Positions 51,831 through 61,150 of a DNA stretch of 64,000 nt are shown piece after piece. Positions within the stretch are counted from its first letter, which is position 1, and the number at the start of each line of letters is the position of its first letter. The translations under genes were made by a program, and so were the position numbers. This DNA comes from Streptomyces sp. MspMP-M5 (GTDB lineage: Bacteria > Actinomycetota > Actinomycetes > Streptomycetales > Streptomycetaceae): contig NZ_KB891853.1 in the NCBI RefSeq assembly GCF_000373585.1, forward strand, positions 532,812 through 596,811. The letters run 5' to 3'. The notes below the pieces were generated by a model, which was not told where the DNA came from, made no database searches, and worked only from the letters and a program-made list of their open reading frames with translations.

Positions 51831-54299
51831 CTACTCGTTGTCGAACTCCTCCAGGACCGTCGCCCCCAGCTCGCGCACGATCAGCTCGTGCCCGCTGAGC
51901 GCGGAGTCGACGAGATCCGGGTCGTCCTCCTCCGGCATGTCGTACTCGATCGACATCGAGGACTCCGGCGCGCTGTACGAGGGCTCGGCCGCGGGCCCGC
52001 CCTGACCGCCGCCGGTGGACGGCGACGACGCCACCGCCTCGCGCGCCATCCGGGCGCCCTGGCCGCCGCCCCCGCCCGGCCCCTGCTCCGGGGCCGCCGG
52101 GGCGCTCTGCCGGGCCGGAGCGGCCTGCGGCGCCGGCTGCTGCGGGGCACCGGAGGCGCCGCCGTATCCGCCGTACCCGCCGCTCGTGCCGCCGAAGCCG
52201 CCCCCGCCGCCGCGGGCACCGCCGGCCGGCGGGCCGGCGCCACCGGACGGATCGACGATCGCCTCGACCTGCCACGGGAGCTGGAAGTTCTCGGCGAGGA
52301 CCTCCTTGAGGACGTCCTCGCTGCCGCCGTTGGCGAAGCTGTCGCGGGCCCCGGCGTTCGGGAAGCCGATCTGGAGGGTGGTGCCGTCGAAGCCGGAGAC
52401 CTGGGCGTTCTGGCTCAGCAGGATCCAGGTGAAGCGGCGCCGGCTCTTGACCGCGTCCAGGATCTGCGGCCAGAGCTGCCGCACCTGCGCCGCCCCGCCG
52501 GCCATCGGCTGCGCGGGCGCTCCGCCCGCCGGACCGGTCCCGGACGCACCGGGCGCCCCGGCCCCGGACTGCCCACCCGGGCCGCCCTGGCCACCGTGGC
52601 CGCCCGATCCACCCTGACCGGTCTGCCCGGCCTGACCGGTCTGACCGGCCGGTCCGCCCTGGCCCGGTGCCGCGGCCGACGGCCAGCTCCCGGGCTGCCG
52701 CGCGGCGGCGCCCTGCCCGGCGCCGGCCGCACCGGCGGGACCACGGGTGCCACCGGGCCACGCACCCGGCCGCGCCGCCCCGCCCTGCGCAGCGTCCGCG
52801 GGCCCGGCCGGCGCTTCCGCACCACCGGAACCCGCCGGGGCAACGGGAGTAGAAGCCACTGGAGCCACAGGAGCGGCGGGCCCTGCGGGGCCACCGGCGC
52901 CCGCCTCGGCCCCCGCACCGGGGCCCGGAGCCGGAGCCGGGGCCGCGCCCGTCGTCCCCCGCACCGCGGCACGCGCCGCGGCCGGCCCGGACGCCCCGGA
53001 GGCTGGCATCGGCGGATGTGCCTCCGCCCCCGGCGCGTACGCCACCGAGGGGCCACCGGACTCCATCACGGCCCCCGCCGGACCGCCGCCACCGGCCGGC
53101 CCCGGCCCGCCGCCCAGCGCCATCGCCGCCGCGCCCGCACCGATGCCGCGCTCCAGACGGTCCAGCCGCGCCTGCACCGACCGCTCGTCGTCGTACGCCG
53201 CCGGCAGCAGCACCCGGGCGCAGATCAGCTCCAGCTGGAGCCGCGGGGAGGTCGCCCCGCGCATCTCCGTCAGCCCGGCGTTGACCAGATCGGCGGCGCG
53301 GCTCAGCTCGGCCGCGCCGAACACCGACGCCTGCGCCGTCATCCGCTCCACGACGTCGGCGGGAGCGTCGATCAGTCCCTTCTCCCCGGCGTCCGGCACC
53401 GCCGCCAGGATCACCAGGTCGCGCAGCCGCTCCAGCAGATCGGCCACGAACCGCCGGGGGTCGTTCCCGCCCTCGATGACGCGGTCGACGACCTCGAAGG
53501 CCGCCGCCCCGTCCCCCGCCGCGAACGCCTCGACGACGGCGTCCAGCAGCGAACCGTCGGTGTACCCCAGCAGCGACGTCGCCATGGCATATGTCACACC
53601 GTCCGCGCCGGCCCCGGCGAGCAGCTGGTCCATCACCGACATCGAGTCACGCACCGAGCCGGCCCCGGCCCGCACCACCAGCGGCAGCACGCCGTCCTCG
53701 ACCGGGATGTCCTCCCGGCCGCAGACCTCCGCGAGGTAGTCCCGCAGAGTGCCCGGCGGCACCAACCGGAACGGATAGTGATGCGTCCGCGACCGGATCG
53801 TCCCGATGACCTTTTCCGGTTCGGTCGTGGCGAAGATGAACTTCAGATGCTCCGGCGGCTCCTCGACGACCTTCAGCAGGGCGTTGAAGCCCGCCGAGGT
53901 CACCATGTGCGCCTCGTCGATGATGTAGATCTTGTACCGGCTGCCGGCCGGCCCGAAGAACGCCTTCTCCCGCAGCTCACGCGCGTCGTCGACGCCACCG
54001 TGCGACGCCGCGTCGATCTCGATCACATCGATCGAGCCCCGGCCGTTGCGCGCCAGGTCGACGCACGACTGGCACGTCCCGCACGGAGTGGGAGTGGGAC
54101 CTTCCTCACAGTTCAAACAGCGCGCCAGGATGCGCGCGCTCGTCGTCTTGCCACAGCCGCGCGGCCCGCTGAACAGATACGCATGGTTGACCCGGTTGTT
54201 CCGCAACGCCTGCTGCAGTGGGTCGGTCACGTGCTCTTGCCCGATGACCTCGGCGAAGGTCTCGGGGCGGTAGCGGCGGTACAGCGCAAGGGACGACAC
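51831..54299 (-). CDS. dnaX: DNA polymerase III subunit gamma/tau
   Basis: 822 residues. Clamp-loader ATPase: Walker A GPRGCGKTT (Lys51), zinc module CLNCEEGPTPTPCGTCQSC, DEAH-type box YIIDEAHMV, sensor region GSVRDSMSVMDQLL. Domain III ends near residue 360. A long Gly/Ala/Pro/Gln linker (about 370-600) leads to a second folded region (RQLWPQILDAVKSRRRFTWILLS) and another Gly-rich stretch. GTG at 54299 chosen because SSLALYRRYRPETFAEVIGQ is the conserved start; the frame is open 45 codons further upstream. No slippery A-run for gamma frameshifting is seen. Confidence 0.95.
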   Translation of the reverse strand: MSSLALYRRYRPETFAEVIGQEHVTDPLQQALRNNRVNHAYLFSGPRGCGKTTSARILARCLNCEEGPTPTPCGTCQSCVDLARNGRGSIDVIEIDAASHGGVDDARELREKAFFGPAGSRYKIYIIDEAHMVTSAGFNALLKVVEEPPEHLKFIFATTEPEKVIGTIRSRTHHYPFRLVPPGTLRDYLAEVCGREDIPVEDGVLPLVVRAGAGSVRDSMSVMDQLLAGAGADGVTYAMATSLLGYTDGSLLDAVVEAFAAGDGAAAFEVVDRVIEGGNDPRRFVADLLERLRDLVILAAVPDAGEKGLIDAPADVVERMTAQASVFGAAELSRAADLVNAGLTEMRGATSPRLQLELICARVLLPAAYDDERSVQARLDRLERGIGAGAAAMALGGGPGPAGGGGPAGAVMESGGPSVAYAPGAEAHPPMPASGASGPAAARAAVRGTTGAAPAPAPGPGAGAEAGAGGPAGPAAPVAPVASTPVAPAGSGGAEAPAGPADAAQGGAARPGAWPGGTRGPAGAAGAGQGAAARQPGSWPSAAAPGQGGPAGQTGQAGQTGQGGSGGHGGQGGPGGQSGAGAPGASGTGPAGGAPAQPMAGGAAQVRQLWPQILDAVKSRRRFTWILLSQNAQVSGFDGTTLQIGFPNAGARDSFANGGSEDVLKEVLAENFQLPWQVEAIVDPSGGAGPPAGGARGGGGGFGGTSGGYGGYGGASGAPQQPAPQAAPARQSAPAAPEQGPGGGGGQGARMAREAVASSPSTGGGQGGPAAEPSYSAPESSMSIEYDMPEEDDPDLVDSALSGHELIVRELGATVLEEFDNE

Positions 54300-54421
54300 G
54301 CATACGACGATATCGGGCCCCACCGACAACCGGCCCGCCCCCGAGCTCCCGCCCCCACGGACAGGGAGGGCTCCCCGCCCGGCGAGGCCCCGTTCGAGAT
54401 CCGCGATCCGAGAACGCAAGC

Positions 54422-54508
54422 GCCCCCCACGCACCCGCCAGAGCCGACCTACCCTTGCTGCCTTCCGGCCCTGGGGGAGTTCAGTCAGATAGCGCCACGT
54501 GAGGGGCT
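54422..54508 (-). ncRNA. ffs: signal recognition particle RNA (bacterial small SRP, 4.5S)
   Basis: The minus strand reads CTGAACTCCCCCAGGGCCGG then AAGGCAGCAAGGGTAGGTCG, the universally conserved SRP RNA apical hairpin with the GGAA tetraloop. Outer ends GCCCCTCACGT and GCGTGGGGGGC pair over 11 bp. Lies 123 nt upstream of dnaX on the same strand, its usual place. Confidence 0.95.
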
Positions 54509-54631
54509 GCGCCCCACATTAGCGGATCCCACCCCCGGAAAACGACCCGCACCCTCTCGGCACCCTCGCCCCGACCCCCTCCCCCGGATCATGTTCGCGA
54601 GCACTCCCCAACGTCTTGTATTGTTTGCGGC

Positions 54632-54719
54632 GGAGGATTCGCCTAGTGGCCTAGGGCGCACGCTTGGAAAGCGTGTTGGGGGCAACCCCTCACGAGTTCG
54701 AATCTCGTATCCTCCGCCA
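54632..54719 (+). tRNA. tRNA-Ser (anticodon GGA)
   Basis: Class II tRNA: acceptor GGAGGAT/ATCCTCC, anticodon loop TTGGAAA (GGA, codon UCC), a long variable arm (TTGGGGGCAACCCCTC), T-loop TTCGAAT, discriminator G, and an encoded CCA (54717-54719). Confidence 0.97.
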
Positions 54720-54739
54720 GTGCTCTCACCGGGCACGAT

Positions 54740-54777
54740 GTCGAAGGGCCCCACCGCTTGCGGTGGGGCCCTTCGAC
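54740..54777. terminator. 18-bp hairpin terminator after tRNA-Ser
   Basis: GTCGAAGGGCCCCACCGC and its exact complement flank TT; followed on the plus strand by GTTTCTC. Very strong terminator. Confidence 0.85.
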
Positions 54778-54947
54778 GTTTCTCAGCCCTCGTTGTCCTG
54801 GTCTTTGTCCACAAGAGGGATCTTCTGGGCCACCGATGACCGCCGGGGGTGGGGCTAGCCCCACCGCCACCGTCCGTCGACCGGTGGAGGGCAAGTACAA
54901 CCGGCCGATGCTGTCGGGCGCGGGGGCGCTCCGGCGAGGGTCTTCGT

Positions 54948-57143
54948 ATGAGAGAGCTACCTGTGCGCGCCGCCCGTTGGAGCGCCCTGCATCCCTGGCG
55001 TGCGATCACCGGCTGGCTGGTGTCCGTCGTGCTGTGCCTGGGCCTCGGTGCCGCGGTCGGCACCCACAACGCCACCACCGAGGACTACCGGGTCGGCGAG
55101 GCCGGCCGGGCCGAGGCGATGGCCTCCGAAGGGCACCTGGAGCGCAGGCCCACCGAGCAGGTGCTGGTCTCGGCCCGCTCCGGTGTCCTGGACCGGGCGG
55201 CCGCCGGGGCCGCCGCGCGGGACGTCGCCGCCCGGATGGCGAAGCTGCCCGAGGTCGAGAGCGTGGCCGCACCGCGCATCGCCCGCGACGGCCAGGTCAT
55301 CATGGTCGAAGTCGCCATGCAGGGGCCGGAGTTGGAGGCCCGTAAGCATGTCGGTCCGCTGTGGGCGCAGACCGCGGCGGTGCAGCGGAGTCATCCCACT
55401 CTGCGGGTGGAGGAGACCGGAGGCCCCTCCATCAGCAAGGGTGTGGATGCGCAGCGCGGCGATGACCTAGCGCTGTCCGAGGCGATCACCCTGCCCGCCA
55501 CCCTGATCACCCTGCTGCTGGCGTTCGGCTCTCTCGTGATGGCCACCGTGCCGCTGCTGCTGGCGCTTTCGTCGATCGCCGCGGCCATGGGCCTGTCCAT
55601 GGTGGCCTCGCACCTTTTCGCCGACGCCGGGGTCGGCACCAACGTCATCATTCTGATCGGCCTCGCGGTGGGCGTCGACTACACGCTGTTCTACCTCAAG
55701 CGTGAACGGGAGGAACGGGCGCGCTCCGGCGGCCGGCTCGGCCCGGAGGCGGTGGTGGAGCTGGCCGCGGCGACCTCGGGACGCGCGGTCGTGGTCTCCG
55801 GGCTCGCGGTGGTCGTCTCCACGGCCACGCTGTATCTGGCCTCCGACGTCATCTTCTCCTCCCTGGCGACCGGCACCATCGTCGTCGTCCTGGTCGCCGT
55901 GGCCAGTTCGCTGACGGTACTGCCCGCGCTGCTGGTCAAGTCCGGGCAGCGGGCGGAGCGCAGGGCGGCCCGCCGGGCCGGTGGTACGCGCCGGCCCAGG
56001 AGCCGCCGGGCGCGGCGGACGCGGACGGGCGGGACCGGCCGGGTGTGGGCGGTGCTGACCCGTCCCGCGAGCAACCACCCGGTGCTCACGCTGTGCGTCT
56101 CCGTGCTGCTCCTGCTGGGTCTGGCCGCCCCGTTGGCGGGGCTGAAGCTGGTCGAGATGAGCCGCGACACCCACTCCCGCGCCGTGCCCGCGATGCGGAC
56201 GTACGACCGGCTGAACGCGGCCTTCCCCGAGCACCGGGTCCTGCATCAGGTCGCGGTCCGCGCCCGTCCGGACCGCGCCGGTGAAGTGGCCGCGGCGCTC
56301 CGGGAACTCGGCCGCCGCACGCAGACCGACCCGCTGTTCACCGGCCGCCCCCGGCTGCGCACGTCGGACGACCACCGCATCAGCGTGCTGGAGCTGTCCG
56401 TCCCGTACCTGGGGAACTCCGACCAGGCGCGGCGGTCCCTGGCCCACCTCCGGGACGCCTACCTGCCCGCCACCGTCGGCCGGATACCCGGCGCCGAGGC
56501 CGGGGTGACCGGTGACGTCGCCCGGACCACCGACTACCCCGCCCACCAGACCGCCAAGCTGCCGCTGGTCATCGGCGCCCTGCTGCTGGTCACCTTCGTC
56601 ATGACGACGCTGGCCTTCCGCTCGGTGGTGCTCGGGCTGCTCGGCGTCGTGCTCAACCTGCTGTCGGCCGCCGGCGCGCTGGGGCTGCTGGTCCTGGTCT
56701 TCCAGGGCACCTGGGCCGAGGGTCTGCTGGGCTTCCACTCCACCGGATCGATCGGCTCCCGGGTACCGCTGTTCCTGTTCGTGATCCTCTTCGGGCTGTC
56801 GATGGACTATCAGGTGTTCGTGGTCAGCCGGATCAGGGAGGCCGTCCTGGGCGGCGTACCGACGCGCAAGGCCGTGCTCGACGGAATCGGCAGCTCCGCC
56901 GCGGTGGTGACCAGCGCCGCGGTGGTGATGGTGACGGTCTTCGCCAGCTTCGTCTTCCTGCACATCATCGAGATGAAGCAGATCGGGTTCGTGCTGGCGG
57001 CAGCCGTGCTGCTGGACGCCTTCGTCATCCGGATCATGGTGCTGCCGGCGGCCATGACGCTCCTCGGCCAGGCGAGTTGGTGGCCCTCGCGCGGAGTACC
57101 GCGCACGCAGCGGCCCGCGGTGGCGGCGGTCCACGTAGGTTGA
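54948..57143 (+). CDS. MMPL-family (RND superfamily) membrane transporter
   Basis: 731 residues. Two repeats of the RND/MMPL fold: helix 1 at about 18-38, then an extracytoplasmic loop and five helices (about 175-345), an Arg-rich cytoplasmic segment (RRARRTRTGG), then the second half. Transmembrane family motifs GVDYTLFYLKREREE and SMDYQVFVVSRIRE carry the Asp-Tyr pairs that relay protons. Exports lipids or small amphiphiles in relatives. ATG with GAGGG 9 nt upstream. Precedes a two-component system that may sense its substrate. Confidence 0.9.
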   Translation: MRELPVRAARWSALHPWRAITGWLVSVVLCLGLGAAVGTHNATTEDYRVGEAGRAEAMASEGHLERRPTEQVLVSARSGVLDRAAAGAAARDVAARMAKLPEVESVAAPRIARDGQVIMVEVAMQGPELEARKHVGPLWAQTAAVQRSHPTLRVEETGGPSISKGVDAQRGDDLALSEAITLPATLITLLLAFGSLVMATVPLLLALSSIAAAMGLSMVASHLFADAGVGTNVIILIGLAVGVDYTLFYLKREREERARSGGRLGPEAVVELAAATSGRAVVVSGLAVVVSTATLYLASDVIFSSLATGTIVVVLVAVASSLTVLPALLVKSGQRAERRAARRAGGTRRPRSRRARRTRTGGTGRVWAVLTRPASNHPVLTLCVSVLLLLGLAAPLAGLKLVEMSRDTHSRAVPAMRTYDRLNAAFPEHRVLHQVAVRARPDRAGEVAAALRELGRRTQTDPLFTGRPRLRTSDDHRISVLELSVPYLGNSDQARRSLAHLRDAYLPATVGRIPGAEAGVTGDVARTTDYPAHQTAKLPLVIGALLLVTFVMTTLAFRSVVLGLLGVVLNLLSAAGALGLLVLVFQGTWAEGLLGFHSTGSIGSRVPLFLFVILFGLSMDYQVFVVSRIREAVLGGVPTRKAVLDGIGSSAAVVTSAAVVMVTVFASFVFLHIIEMKQIGFVLAAAVLLDAFVIRIMVLPAAMTLLGQASWWPSRGVPRTQRPAVAAVHVG

Positions 57144-57148
57144 CCACC

Positions 57149-58456
57149 ATGATCCGTTGGTCGAGGGCCGAACGCACCCTGAACCCGTGGCGCCCCGACT
57201 CCCTCAGCGGCCCCGCCCCCGGCCACCCCACCGACCCGTTCTGGGCCCGGACCCTGCGCCGGTGGAACGCGGTGTGCTGGGTTCTGTTCGGCGCACTCTT
57301 CGCCGGTCTCGCCCTGACCGAGAGCCAGGGCGGGCAGACGTACGCGGCGCTGGCACTGCTGGGCTGCGTGACGCTCAGCTACGCGGTCCTGCACCGCTTC
57401 CCCGGCAACCCCGTCCTGCGCCCGTACACCTATCTGTCGGTGCTGGTCCTGGCGCTCGGCGGGAGCGCGTACTTGTGGAGCGGCTATGCGGCGCTGTTCA
57501 TCGTGACGCTGCCGCACATCTGGCTGTTCGGCCGGACGGTACGGGCCTCGCTGGTCTTCACCGGGCTCGCCACGCTCTCCACACTGACCGGGAGCTGGCT
57601 GCGCAAGGGCTGGAGCGCGGAGTTCCTCGGTTCCACGCTCGTCTCCACGCTCATCGTGGTCGCCGCCAGCATCCTGATCGGGCTGTGGATTCACTCGGTC
57701 GTGGAGCAGAGCGGTGAACGCGCCCGGCTGATCCAGGAGTTGGAGCGGACCCAGGCCCGGCTGTCCGAGGCCCACCAGCGCCAGGGCGCCGCCGACGAGC
57801 GCGAGCGGATGGCGCGGGAGATCCACGACACGCTCGCGCAGGGCTTCGCGTCCATCATCGTCCTGGCCGAAGCGGCCCGGGCGGGACTGGCCACCGATCC
57901 GGACCGCAGCGCCCAGCAGCTGCGGTCGATCGAGAGCACGGCGCGCGAGAACCTCGCCGAGGCGCGCGAGCTGGTCGGCTCCGGGCGGCAGAGCCAGGTG
58001 GCCGCGGGCTCGGTGGCGCAGACGCTGCGCCGGACCCTGGACCGGTTCGGGGAGGACACCCGGCTCACCGTCGATGCGGAACTGGCCGACCCGGAGTGCG
58101 ACCAGCGGACCCGGGTCGCCTTGCTGCGCTGCCTGCAGGAGTCGCTGGCCAATGTGCGCAAGCACGCCGCGGCTTCCACGGTGAGCGTGGTGCTGGCGCG
58201 GCGGCCGTTCGGCGTCGAGCTGGAAATCACCGATGACGGACGGGGGTTCGTTGTCGGACAGGCACCGGGGTTCGGCCTCGACGGGATGCGCAAGCGCCTC
58301 GCCGAGCTGGGCGGACAGCTCACCGTCACCAGCTCGGTCGGCGACGGTACCCGTGTGCTCGCGATGATTCCCGTGGTCGCGGCCGAGTCGATTCCGGCAG
58401 AGTCGATTCCGGCCGAGCCGACTCCCGCGGAACCGACTCCCAGGAACGGAAGGTGA
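57149..58456 (+). CDS. sensor histidine kinase, NarL/DesK type
   Basis: 435 residues. Five to six membrane helices at about 40-185. HisKA_3 dimerisation box ERERMAREIHDTLAQGF puts the phospho-acceptor at His226. HATPase domain: LQESLANVRKHA (N-box), DDGRGF (G1) and GFGLDGMRKRLAELGG. The C-terminal tail is a repeat of PAES and PAEPT units. TAGGTT ends 7 nt before the ATG inside the end of the MMPL gene, so a separate leaderless promoter is possible. Confidence 0.9.
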   Translation: MIRWSRAERTLNPWRPDSLSGPAPGHPTDPFWARTLRRWNAVCWVLFGALFAGLALTESQGGQTYAALALLGCVTLSYAVLHRFPGNPVLRPYTYLSVLVLALGGSAYLWSGYAALFIVTLPHIWLFGRTVRASLVFTGLATLSTLTGSWLRKGWSAEFLGSTLVSTLIVVAASILIGLWIHSVVEQSGERARLIQELERTQARLSEAHQRQGAADERERMAREIHDTLAQGFASIIVLAEAARAGLATDPDRSAQQLRSIESTARENLAEARELVGSGRQSQVAAGSVAQTLRRTLDRFGEDTRLTVDAELADPECDQRTRVALLRCLQESLANVRKHAAASTVSVVLARRPFGVELEITDDGRGFVVGQAPGFGLDGMRKRLAELGGQLTVTSSVGDGTRVLAMIPVVAAESIPAESIPAEPTPAEPTPRNGR

Positions 58457-58460
58457 CGGC

Positions 58461-59114
58461 ATGACCGGCGCAACGACCCGCCCATCCCTTCGCGTCATCG
58501 TGGTCGACGACCATACGGTGATGCGCGCCGGCGTCATCGCCCTGCTCGCCGCCGAACCGGGCATCGAGATCGTCGGCGAGGCGGCCGACGGCCGCGCGGC
58601 ACTGGAACTCGTCGACGCGTACGCGCCCGACGTCGCCCTGGTCGACCTGCGCATGCCGGTACTCGACGGGGTCGCGACCACGACCGAGATCGTCGCCCGG
58701 CACCCGCGGACCCGGGTGCTGATCCTGACGACCTACGACACGGACGCCGACATCGAGCGCGGGGTCGAGGCCGGTGCCATCGGATATCTGCTCAAGGACA
58801 CCACCCGCGAGCAACTGGCCGACGCCATCCGGGCGGCGGCCCGCGGGGAGACGGTGCTCGCCCCGCGGGTGGCCCAAAGGCTCGTCGCCAAGATGCGCCG
58901 GCCCGCACCGGTGCCGCTCACCGCCCGGGAGGCCGAAGTGCTGAACGCGGTCGCCGACGGGCTCACCAACGCCGAGATCGGCAAGCGGCTGGTCATCGCC
59001 GAGGCCACCGTGAAGACCCATCTGCTGCGGCTCTTCGCCAAGCTCGACGTCAACGACCGCACCCGCGCAGTGGTCGTCGCCCTGGAACGCGGCCTGCTTC
59101 ACCGCACGCCGTAG
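58461..59114 (+). CDS. NarL/LuxR-type response regulator
   Basis: 217 residues, 4 nt after the kinase stop, so an obvious cognate pair. Receiver: acidic pocket VVDDH, phospho-Asp62 (VDLRMP), TTYD and LLKD (Lys). C-terminal LuxR HTH: LTAREAEVLNAVADGLTNAE and ATVKTHLLRLFAKLDVNDRT. Probably activates the neighbouring MMPL transporter gene; inference from proximity. Confidence 0.94.
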   Translation: MTGATTRPSLRVIVVDDHTVMRAGVIALLAAEPGIEIVGEAADGRAALELVDAYAPDVALVDLRMPVLDGVATTTEIVARHPRTRVLILTTYDTDADIERGVEAGAIGYLLKDTTREQLADAIRAAARGETVLAPRVAQRLVAKMRRPAPVPLTAREAEVLNAVADGLTNAEIGKRLVIAEATVKTHLLRLFAKLDVNDRTRAVVVALERGLLHRTP

Positions 59115-59152
59115 CCGGTCTCTTCCACGGGTCCCCGGTCGGACTCACTCAT

Positions 59153-59872
59153 CTAGGGCCGGTCGATGAGGGTTTGGACGCCGTCGAGGATGCGGTCGAG
59201 GCCGAACTCCAAGGGGTCGGCGGGGTCGGGGGCGAAGGCGCCCGCGGCGATGGCGCGGGTCAGGGCGGGGAAGCGGTCGGCGTGCCGGTCGAGCAGTTCG
59301 CCGGTGAGGTGGTTCCACTGCCGGCTGTGCTCTTCGTCGAAGTCGAGCAGCTGCTGGACGTGGGTGCGTACGAAGCCGGCGACGAGAACGAAGACCCGGT
59401 GCTGCTGAGCGGCCGTGAGGCCGGTGGGCTCCAGCGCCGCGAGCGCCGCGTCCAGCCAGCCGAGCTGGTTCGGCCCCATGACCTGGCGGCGCATCGAGGT
59501 GGCCGCCAGCAGCCAGGGGTGGGACCGATGGACGCGCGCGGACCGGCGGGCCCACTCGATGATCCGTGGCCGCCAGTCGCTGCCTGCCGCTGACAGATCG
59601 GGCGCCTCGGCGAAGACCGACTCGACCATCAGCTCGACCAGTTCGGCCTTGCCCGGCACATAGCGGTACAGCGCCATCGCCGACACACCGAACTCGGCGG
59701 CGACCTTGCTCATGGAGACGGCCGCCAGATCCTCGGCGTCGGCGAGGGCCACGGCGGCCTCGGCGATACGCCGGGGCGTCAGGCTCGGCTTGGGGCCGCG
59801 GGTCGGCTGCTCCCGCTCCCCCCACAGCAGCGCGATGCTCGCGCGCAGGTCACGCGCCTTCTCCTTGGCCAT
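59153..59872 (-). CDS. TetR/AcrR repressor, divergent to alpha/beta hydrolase
   Basis: 239 residues. HTH DLAAVSMSKVAAEFGVSAMALYRYVPGKAELVELM; TetR_C domain with PWLLAATSMRRQVMGPNQLG. Good SD (GGGAGGG) before the ATG at 59872. Separated by 111 bp from the divergent hydrolase whose promoter at 59908-59936 overlaps an AT-rich imperfect palindrome, the likely operator. Confidence 0.9.
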   Translation of the reverse strand: MAKEKARDLRASIALLWGEREQPTRGPKPSLTPRRIAEAAVALADAEDLAAVSMSKVAAEFGVSAMALYRYVPGKAELVELMVESVFAEAPDLSAAGSDWRPRIIEWARRSARVHRSHPWLLAATSMRRQVMGPNQLGWLDAALAALEPTGLTAAQQHRVFVLVAGFVRTHVQQLLDFDEEHSRQWNHLTGELLDRHADRFPALTRAIAAGAFAPDPADPLEFGLDRILDGVQTLIDRP

Positions 59873-59907
59873 GCGGCCCTCCCTCTCGACGGCGGTCGGC
59901 GGTGCCG

Positions 59908-59936
59908 TTGACACCGACACCAACTGTATATACCGT
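59908..59936 (+). promoter_or_regulatory. promoter of the alpha/beta hydrolase gene with TetR operator
   Basis: Perfect -35 TTGACA, 17-bp spacer, -10 TACCGT. Overlapping the -10 is ATATACCGTAAGCGATAT (59927-59944), an imperfect palindrome with ATAT ends. CAACTGT and ACAGTTG flank the block. The most canonical promoter in the window. Confidence 0.7.
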
Positions 59937-59983
59937 AAGCGATATCGGAACTGCTGATGGCATAAACAGTTGGGGGAACCGTC

Positions 59984-61069
59984 ATGCTCACCACTCTTCT
60001 CACCGCCTCCGCCTCCGCCGCCGCCCTGGCCGCGCCCGTCGCCGGTCTGCTGGGCTACCGCCGGGTCAAGCGCACCGCGAACGCCGAGCGGCTGCTCATC
60101 ACCGCCCCGAACGGCATCGACGAGTCCGGGTTCGTCCGCATCGGCGGCATCGACCAGTGGGTCTCCCTCCGCGGGGAGGACCGGCGCAACCCCGTGATCC
60201 TGGAGATCCACGGCGGCCCCGGCGCGTCCAACCTGATCTACGCCTCGCGCACCCGGGCCTGGGAGCGGCACTTCACCCTCGTGCGGTGGGACATGCGCGG
60301 CGCCGCCAAGACCTTCGGCCACGGCGGCCCGGCCGGGCAGGGCGAGTTGACCCTCGACCGCCTCCACCGGGACGCCGTCGAACTGACCGAGCACGTCCGC
60401 GCCCGGCTCGGCGTCGAGAAGGTCCTGCTGGTCGCCAACTCCCTGGGGACTGTGCTCGGACTCCGCCTCGCCCGCAACCACCCCGAGCTCTACTCCGCCT
60501 ACGTCGGCACCGACCAGAACGTCGTCGCGGGCGGACACGACCACCCCGCCTACCGCTGTCTGCTCGGCCGCCTGCGCAAGGCAGGCAAGCGCAAGGAGCT
60601 GGCCGCCGTCACCGCGATGGGGCCCGATGCCTCGGCCTGGAGCGTGCACCAGTGGTCGGAGTACAACAAGCTCGTCGTCACCACCGACCCGCTGACCTTC
60701 GACACCATGAAGACCGTGGTGATCCGCTCGTTGTGGTTCTCCCCCCTGCACACGCTGCGCGAGCTCCGGACCTACCTGAAGGGCATGGACTTCTCGGCGC
60801 CGCTCGGGCTCCAGGCCGCGACCGTCGACGAGTGGGCCGAGGGCACCGCGTTCCGGATCCCGTTCTTCGTCTTCCAGGGCGACAGCGACGTCCTCACCCC
60901 GCCCGAGCCGGCCCGCCGGTTCTTCGACGACGTGACCGCCCCCGTGAAGGACTTCGCGCTCATCCGGAACGCCAGCCACTTCGCGTCCTTCCGCCACCCC
61001 GACCAGTTCCTCGACCTGATGCTCACCAAGGTCCGCCCGGCGCTCACCGGCGAGCCGCTCGCCAGGTGA
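59984..61069 (+). CDS. alpha/beta hydrolase, proline-iminopeptidase-like
   Basis: 361 residues. Starts with a hydrophobic helix (SASAAALAAPVAGLLG) that could anchor it in the membrane. HGGPGASNLIY is the oxyanion motif of the S33 family, and the nucleophile elbow is VANSLGTVLG, with Asn in place of the usual first Gly. His probably in NASHFASF. Regulated by the divergent TetR; substrate unknown. Confidence 0.86.
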   Translation: MLTTLLTASASAAALAAPVAGLLGYRRVKRTANAERLLITAPNGIDESGFVRIGGIDQWVSLRGEDRRNPVILEIHGGPGASNLIYASRTRAWERHFTLVRWDMRGAAKTFGHGGPAGQGELTLDRLHRDAVELTEHVRARLGVEKVLLVANSLGTVLGLRLARNHPELYSAYVGTDQNVVAGGHDHPAYRCLLGRLRKAGKRKELAAVTAMGPDASAWSVHQWSEYNKLVVTTDPLTFDTMKTVVIRSLWFSPLHTLRELRTYLKGMDFSAPLGLQAATVDEWAEGTAFRIPFFVFQGDSDVLTPPEPARRFFDDVTAPVKDFALIRNASHFASFRHPDQFLDLMLTKVRPALTGEPLAR

Positions 61070-61094
61070 GGCGCCCTGCCCTGGCGTCCGGTCC

Positions 61095-61136
61095 GGTCCT
61101 GCCGGTCCTGGCGGTCCTGGCGGTCCTGGCGGTCCG
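61095..61136. repeat. 9-bp tandem repeat GGTCCTGGC (4.7 copies)
   Basis: Units begin at 61095, 61104, 61113, 61122 and 61131; only the first (GGTCCTGCC) and the truncated last differ. Lies between convergent genes. Confidence 0.9.
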
Positions 61137-61150
61137 TGTGGGGTCGGGTC

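Noticed and set aside
51831..54299. Programmed frameshift in dnaX producing gamma
   Set aside because: No slippery A-run or downstream stop in the alternate frame could be made out; the linker is simply Gly/Pro-rich.
61095..61136. GGTCCTGGC repeats as a CRISPR-like array
   Set aside because: 9-bp head-to-tail units without spacers.
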